A stretch of DNA of 18,129 bases. Source: CAVYBY01 sp963766935. GTDB taxonomy: Bacteria > Actinomycetota > UBA4738 > HRBIN12. Location: NCBI GenBank assembly GCA_963766935.1, contig CAVYBY010000005.1, positions 1 to 18,129 of the forward strand, read 5' to 3'. Position 1 is the stretch's first letter; each line of letters starts with the position of its first letter. Under the pieces are notes generated by a model. That model saw only the letters and a list, made by a program, of their open reading frames with translations. It was not told where the DNA came from and did not search any database. Of the stretch, positions 14,305 through 18,129 are shown in pieces. Position numbers and translations under genes: made by a program.

Positions 14305-15281
14305 GCGATCCACCGCCACAGCGGGAACGCGGCGGCGGCCATGAGCGCCGCCGCCGGGAGCGTCGCGACCCACGACAGACCGATGGCCTTGACGACGTCC
14401 CAGCGGATATGGCGGATCCGTCCGTGTCCGACGCCGGCGCCGACCACCGAGGACGCGACGACCTGGGTCGTGCTGACGGGCGCGCCGAGGAGCGAGGCCA
14501 CAAGGATCGCGACGGCCGAGCCAACCTGGGTCACGAGACCGTCCAGCGGGCGCAGCCGCGTGATGCGGAGACCGAGCGTCCTGACGATGCGTGTGCCGCC
14601 GGCCGAAATGCCGAGCGTCAGGGCGGCGGCGCAGGCGACCACCGTCCATTCCGGCGGGCCCGGCCCGGCGACGCGCCCGTCGGCGATCAGCAGCGCCGCG
14701 GCCAGACCGATCGACTTCTGCGCGTCGTTCGCGCCTTGGGTGAGCGCGACGACCGCGGAACCGGCCCACTGTCCACCCCGGACCGGCCCGCCGACGCGAA
14801 CCGACGCCCGGCGAAGGGCCCGGGGAACGATCACGGCGCCGGCCGCGGCCACGGCGAAGCCGAGCATCGGCGCGACGACCAGCCCGGCGAGGACGCCCGC
14901 GACTCCGACCGGCCGGAGCCCGTCGATGCCGCCCCAGTCGACCGCGGACGCGCCGGCGTGCGCGACCGCCGCGCCGACCAACCCTCCGACCAGCGCATGG
15001 CTGGGGCTGGCCGGCAGCCCACGCAGCCACGTGGCCAGGTTCCAGACACAGGCGCCGGTGAGCGCGGCGCCGACCACGGCGAGAACGGCCCCCGGTTCGA
15101 CCTGCAGGATCCCGGCCACCGTGTGCGCGACCGCCGCGCCGAACAGGAGCGGACCGGCCAGGGTGCAGACGGCCGCGAGCGCGAGCGCGGCGCCGGGATT
15201 CGCGACGCGGGTCGCCACGAGGGTTGCCGACGCGTTGGCCGCGTCGTGCAGCCCGTTCGTCGCGGCGAACGCGAGTGCCAT
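14301..15281 (-). CDS. PiT-family inorganic phosphate transporter
   Basis: Low-affinity metal-phosphate symporter of the PiT family, 326 aa from ATG 15281, almost wholly hydrophobic with about ten membrane helices. Both PiT signature repeats are present: ATNGLHDAANASATL near the N-terminus and VALTQGANDAQKSIGL in the second half. SPSHALVGGLVG and APVSTTQVVAS are the matching substrate-site loops. The first helix looks short. In-frame residues upstream (TALALAIG) would complete it, and GGAGGAG (15318-15312) sits 12 nt before an in-frame CTG at 15299, so the true start may be upstream of ATG 15281. A TATCAT box lies at 15353-15348. It heads a - strand operon with the DUF47 gene. Confidence 0.93.
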   Translation of the reverse strand: MALAFAATNGLHDAANASATLVATRVANPGAALALAAVCTLAGPLLFGAAVAHTVAGILQVEPGAVLAVVGAALTGACVWNLATWLRGLPASPSHALVGGLVGAAVAHAGASAVDWGGIDGLRPVGVAGVLAGLVVAPMLGFAVAAAGAVIVPRALRRASVRVGGPVRGGQWAGSAVVALTQGANDAQKSIGLAAALLIADGRVAGPGPPEWTVVACAAALTLGISAGGTRIVRTLGLRITRLRPLDGLVTQVGSAVAILVASLLGAPVSTTQVVASSVVGAGVGHGRIRHIRWDVVKAIGLSWVATLPAAALMAAAAFPLWRWIA

Positions 15282-15347
15282 CCCGATCGCGAGCGCCAGC
15301 GCCGTCGGATTCTCCTCCCGGCCGGCGGAGCACAGCCGGCTCGCCGG

Positions 15348-15353
15348 ATGATA
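15348..15353 (-). promoter_or_regulatory. Candidate -10 element for the PiT operon
   Basis: On the - strand TATCAT, close to the sigma70 -10 consensus, lies ~30 nt upstream of a GGAGGAG ribosome site (15318-15312). The predicted leader is ~40-60 nt and contains two GCCGGC blocks (15321-15326, 15335-15340) that can pair around an 8-nt loop. Confidence 0.5.
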
Positions 15354-15405
15354 GCCCTCGGCCGCCGGGCCTCCGCCCGCATCGAAGGCGCCCGATGCTC
15401 GCGGC

Positions 15406-15411
15406 TACACT
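15406..15411 (+). promoter_or_regulatory. Leaderless-type -10 element for the 70-aa gene
   Basis: TACACT fits TANNNT and ends 8 nt before the GTG at 15420, in the divergent gap with PiT. No Shine-Dalgarno is present. Confidence 0.5.
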
Positions 15412-15419
15412 CCTCGGCC

Positions 15420-15632
15420 GTGAGTCCGACGGGAAAGAAGCCCGGGTTCGTCGTCTTTCGCCAGACGGGCAAGGACGTGTGGGAGATCGTGGGGGAGGCC
15501 GACCGCAAACCCGGCCTGACCGCCCGGCTGGCCCGCGCGCAGGCGATCCAGGACGCCACGCGGGGCAAGGCCAAGCCGAGTGAGGTCTACCGCGTCGTGT
15601 TGCGCAGCGAGTGGGCGATCGGCGCCGACTGA
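15420..15632 (+). CDS. Small hypothetical protein, 70 aa
   Basis: I do not recognise a named family. The product is 70 aa, basic and soluble, with no signal peptide or membrane helix. Visible layout: a strand-like GFVVFRQTGKDVWEIVGEA, a basic helix-like ARLARAQAIQDATRGKA, and a final strand VYRVVLRSEWAIGAD. This beta-beta-alpha-beta pattern, with an alternating hydrophobic ending SEW-I, resembles small DUF2188-like modules, but that is only an impression. GTG 15420 is preceded by a TANNNT box at 8 nt spacing, which supports expression. Coding use of G/C at third positions is normal for the window. It stands 42 bp before comM and diverges from PiT. Function is unknown. Confidence 0.7.
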   Translation: MSPTGKKPGFVVFRQTGKDVWEIVGEADRKPGLTARLARAQAIQDATRGKAKPSEVYRVVLRSEWAIGAD

Positions 15633-15660
15633 GACCGCCGAGGATGTCGGTGGCGGGCCG

Positions 15661-15666
15661 TAGCGT
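15661..15666 (+). promoter_or_regulatory. Leaderless-type -10 element for comM
   Basis: TAGCGT fits TANNNT and ends 8 nt before the comM ATG at 15675. It is the same hexamer as before yraN. No Shine-Dalgarno site is visible. Confidence 0.5.
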
Positions 15667-15674
15667 CCCGCGCC

Positions 15675-17207
15675 ATGTACGGCCGCGTATTCGGCGTCAC
15701 GGTGGTCGGTGTCGGAGGACACCTCGTCACCGTTGAGGCGCACGTCGGGCGCGGACTTCCGTCGCTCTCGATGACGGGTCTGCCCGGCGCGACCGTCCAC
15801 GACGCGCGCGACCGGGTGCGGCCGGCGGTCGAGAGCGCCGGGCTCGAGTGGCCGCTTCGGCGCGTCGTCGTGAACCTCGCGCCGGCGAACCTTCGCAAGG
15901 ACGGACCCGGTCTGGACCTGCCCGTCGCGATGGGCGTGCTGGCGGCGACGTCGCAAGTCCGGGGCGACGGGCTGGAGCACGCGGTGTTCTTCGGCGAGCT
16001 GTCGCTCGCCGGCGAGGTGCTGACGACCCCCGGCGTCATCTCGGCGGCGATCGCGGCGGCTCGTGCGGGGCTCGAGGCCGTCGTCGTCCCCCTTTCCAAC
16101 GCCGGCGAGGCGGCCCAGATCGACGGTCTGCGGGTCGTCGGCGTGCGGACGCTCGCCGACGCCGTCGGGTATCTGCGCGGAACGTGGACACCGACGGCGG
16201 GAACCCTCGAGGAGCCATCCGAGCCGTCGTCGTCGGTCGATCTCTCCGAGGTCCGCGGCCAGGAACGGGCTCGGCGCGCGCTCGAAGTCGCCGCGGCGGG
16301 CGGACACAACCTGTTCATGATCGGATCGCCGGGGGCCGGCAAGACGATGCTCGCACGCCGCCTGCCGACGATCCTGCCGGAGCCCACGCGCGACGAGGCG
16401 CTCGAGACCACGCAGCTCCACTCGGTCGCCGGTCTCCTGCACGGCCGTGGCTTGTTGCGGCACCGTCCCTTTCGCGCGCCGCACCACTCGGTCTCGGTGG
16501 CCGGGTTGCTCGGCGGCGGGTCGTCCACGCTGCGCCCCGGCGAAGTGAGCCTTGCGCACCGTGGAGTTCTGTTCTTGGACGAGCTCACGGAATTCCGCCG
16601 CGATGCCCTGGAGTCGCTCCGCCAGCCGCTGGAGGACGGACGCGTGGTCATCACGCGCGCGAACGGCTCGGTCGAGTTCCCCGCGCGGTTCACGCTCGTC
16701 GCCGCGGCGAACCCGTGCCCGTGCGGGTTCGAGGGCGACGCGCGGCGGATCTGCACGTGTCGCGGAGATGTCGCCGAGCGGTACAGGCACAAGCTGGGCG
16801 GACCGCTCCTTGACCGGATCGACCTGCAGCTCGTCGTGCCGCGGCTCACCCGGCAGGAGCTGCTCGGCAGCGAGGCGGCCGAGCGATCCGAGATCGTCCG
16901 GGACCGGGTGCAGGAGGCACGCGAGCGGCAGCTCCGCCGCTACGCCCGGCTCGGGGTCACCTGCAACGCGCACTTGCCGGGGCCGCTCGCCCGGCGGGAA
17001 GCGCGGCTGGAGACGGAGGCCGAGACGCTGCTCGCGACGGCCGTCGAGTCGCTCGGGCTCACCGGGCGTGGATTCGACCGGGCGCTGAAGGTCTCCCGCA
17101 CGATCGCGGACCTCGCGGCGTCGGACACGGTGCGCGCGGAACACGTCGGCGAGGCGCTGTCGTACCGGGCGTCCGCCGCCGACGGAACACTCGCTCGTGC
17201 CGGCTGA
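15675..17207 (+). CDS. comM: ComM/YifB AAA+ ATPase (magnesium chelatase-like)
   Basis: A 510-aa YifB/ComM family protein, a hexameric helicase that drives branch migration during natural transformation. The N-terminal Lon-protease-like domain (~1-175) starts MYGRVFGVTVVGVGGHLVTVEAHVG (in parts) and includes GLPGATVHDARDRV and NLAPANLRKDGPGLDLP. The AAA+ domain has Walker A GSPGAGKT (217-224), Walker B GVLFLDEL (297-304) with D302/E303, and the family's Cys-rich AANPCPCGFEGDARRICTC, a probable metal site. The C-terminal Mg-chelatase helical domain ends at GEALSYRA. Length is normal (~500-510). It overlaps dprA by 11 bp, the usual pairing. Confidence 0.96.
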   Translation: MYGRVFGVTVVGVGGHLVTVEAHVGRGLPSLSMTGLPGATVHDARDRVRPAVESAGLEWPLRRVVVNLAPANLRKDGPGLDLPVAMGVLAATSQVRGDGLEHAVFFGELSLAGEVLTTPGVISAAIAAARAGLEAVVVPLSNAGEAAQIDGLRVVGVRTLADAVGYLRGTWTPTAGTLEEPSEPSSSVDLSEVRGQERARRALEVAAAGGHNLFMIGSPGAGKTMLARRLPTILPEPTRDEALETTQLHSVAGLLHGRGLLRHRPFRAPHHSVSVAGLLGGGSSTLRPGEVSLAHRGVLFLDELTEFRRDALESLRQPLEDGRVVITRANGSVEFPARFTLVAAANPCPCGFEGDARRICTCRGDVAERYRHKLGGPLLDRIDLQLVVPRLTRQELLGSEAAERSEIVRDRVQEARERQLRRYARLGVTCNAHLPGPLARREARLETEAETLLATAVESLGLTGRGFDRALKVSRTIADLAASDTVRAEHVGEALSYRASAADGTLARAG

Positions 17208-18129
17208 GGACCGGGCTCCGCTGCCCGTCGGGTGGCCGCGCGCCTTCGGCGCCGGCGAGGCCGAGCGTCGCGCCGTGGCGGTGCTCTCGTCGCTGCGCGG
17301 GATCACGCCGGGGAAGCTCCGAACGCTCGGCTGGCGCGTGGGGTCCGCCTCGCGCTGCGTCGAGGGGATCCGTTCCCGGCGCGCCGGCACGCCCGTCGAT
17401 CACGAGTGGATCGGTCGGGTGGATGCCGGACGCCGTTCTCGCCGCCACCGCGGGGCCGGCGCCCGATTCGTGACGGCGGCCGAGCCCGAGTACCCGCCCG
17501 AGCTGCTCGACCTGCAGGAGGACCCCCCGGGGTGGGTGTTCGTCCGCGGCTGCCCGCTCGTGCCACGGGCGGACCGGGTCTCGATCGTCGGGGCCAGGCG
17601 ATGCTCGCCGCTCGGCGCCGAGATCGCCTTCGACCTCGGCCGGCGACTCGCCGGCGCCGGTGCGGCCGTCGTCAGCGGGGCCGCCGCGGGCATCGACGGC
17701 GCGGCCCATCGAGGAGCCCTTGCCGCCGGCGGGCGGACGGTCGCCGTCCTCGGTTCAGGGATCGACGTGCCGTTCCCGAGCCGTCACCGGGATCTCATCG
17801 ACCGGATCGCGGCGACCGGGACGGTGCTCGGCGAGTACCCGCCGGGAACGCAGCCGGAGCCGAGGCAGTTCCCGGCGCGCAATCGCATCGTCGCCGCCCT
17901 CGGCCGGGCGCTCGTCGTCGTCGAGGGCGCGGCCAAGAGCGGATCGAGGATCTCCGTCGACCACGCGCTGGATCTCGGGCGTGACGTGTTCGCCGTCGCC
18001 GGCGCCGTGACGAGCCCGCTCTCCGAGACGCCGCTCGCGATGATCCGCGACGGCGCGACGATGATCCGCGGTGCCGAGGACCTGCTGGAGGATCTGGACA
18101 TCGCGGACGGGGTCGTCGCTGCGCCCCCG
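17197..18129 (+). CDS. dprA: DNA processing protein DprA (3' partial)
   Basis: First 311 codons of DprA/Smf, the single-stranded-DNA-binding RecA loader of natural transformation. The frame stays open to the last base, so the C-terminus is outside the window. GTG 17197 overlaps the comM stop by 11 bp and gives MPAEDRAPLPVGWP. Residues ~25-80 are a helical N-terminal domain (AVAVLSSLRGITPGKLRTLGW). The Rossmann-like DprA core follows: VSIVGARRCSPLGAE (128-142), VVSGAAAGIDGAAHRGAL (158-175), VAVLGSGIDVPFPSRH, GEYPPGTQPEPRQFPARNRI (in parts; FPARNR 225-230) and VFAVAGAVTSPLSE. The core motifs are intact. A later GTG (17275) is possible but would remove part of the helical domain. Confidence 0.95.
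   Translation, partial: MPAEDRAPLPVGWPRAFGAGEAERRAVAVLSSLRGITPGKLRTLGWRVGSASRCVEGIRSRRAGTPVDHEWIGRVDAGRRSRRHRGAGARFVTAAEPEYPPELLDLQEDPPGWVFVRGCPLVPRADRVSIVGARRCSPLGAEIAFDLGRRLAGAGAAVVSGAAAGIDGAAHRGALAAGGRTVAVLGSGIDVPFPSRHRDLIDRIAATGTVLGEYPPGTQPEPRQFPARNRIVAALGRALVVVEGAAKSGSRISVDHALDLGRDVFAVAGAVTSPLSETPLAMIRDGATMIRGAEDLLEDLDIADGVVAAPP

Noticed and set aside
13930..15632. + strand open frames of 445-473 codons opposite PiT and DUF47
   Set aside because: The opposite strand encodes PiT with both family signatures; the + frames are Arg/Asp-rich shadows without motifs. The 445-codon one merely runs into the real 70-aa gene, which has its own start.
15405..17390. Long - strand open frames of 420-661 codons antisense to comM and the 70-aa gene
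   Set aside because: Arg/Pro/Ser-rich sequence with no domains; comM on the other strand is full length and unmistakable. Stop codons are rare in every frame at this GC content.
1..18129. CRISPR arrays, tRNA/rRNA genes, SRP RNA, insertion sequences, attachment sites
   Set aside because: Looked for spaced direct repeats, terminal inverted repeats with transposase frames and conserved RNA signatures; none seen. Gaps between genes are all under ~140 bp.

Overview
The window is very GC-rich, uses many GTG starts, and carries one of the most conserved gene blocks of Actinomycetota: smc, ftsY, (insert), ffh, rpsP, KH-domain gene, rimM, trmD, rplS, lepB, rnhB, DUF2469, yraN, (insert), comM, dprA. 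DUF2469 next to rnhB is characteristic of Actinomycetota. The order matches the mycobacterial/streptomycete locus except for what sits in the two insert positions. The organism is most likely a high-GC actinomycetote, quite possibly known only from a metagenome. I cannot fix its class from the sequence.

Region 1 (1-4183, + strand): the last ~920 residues of the chromosome-segregation ATPase SMC (5' end outside the window), then the membrane-anchored SRP receptor FtsY, then a stand-alone receiver-domain response regulator with a strong Shine-Dalgarno sequence. Region 2 (4116-5951, - strand): a membrane GAF/HisKA/HATPase histidine kinase that runs tail-to-tail into the response regulator with a 68-bp overlap. 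Region 3 (5952-6075): a short divergent control region with stacked inverted repeats. Region 4 (6076-11759, + strand): protein targeting and translation genes, namely Ffh, ribosomal protein S16, a KhpA-like KH protein, RimM, TrmD, ribosomal protein L19, signal peptidase I, RNase HII and the DUF2469 protein. Both ribosomal proteins carry long Ala/Glu-rich C-terminal tails. Region 5 (11810-15281): yraN on the + strand, facing a - strand operon of a PiT-type phosphate transporter, a DUF47/PhoU-like partner and a group II PLP-dependent decarboxylase. Region 6 (15420-end, + strand): an unrecognised 70-residue protein, the ComM/YifB AAA+ ATPase and the 5' part of dprA.

FtsY and Ffh are the two GTPases of co-translational targeting and LepB processes the exported products. 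S16, L19, RimM, TrmD and the KH protein serve ribosome and tRNA maturation. ComM and DprA act on incoming single-stranded DNA in natural transformation. The two-component pair and the phosphate/decarboxylase operon are accessory cargo at the two places where this block is known to vary between actinobacteria.

The most noteworthy observations are these. (a) Three neighbouring genes (yraN, the decarboxylase, DUF47) each carry one small frameshift in GC-repetitive sequence within about 2 kb, while every other gene is intact. (b) A recurrent TANNNT -10-like hexamer lies 6-10 nt before the start codon of six genes that lack a Shine-Dalgarno sequence, which implies widespread leaderless transcription. 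(c) There are in-frame tandem repeats in the ftsY membrane anchor and in the lepB N-terminal tail. (d) S16 and L19 have parallel tail extensions. I found no CRISPR array, RNA gene, insertion sequence or clearly novel multi-gene system.
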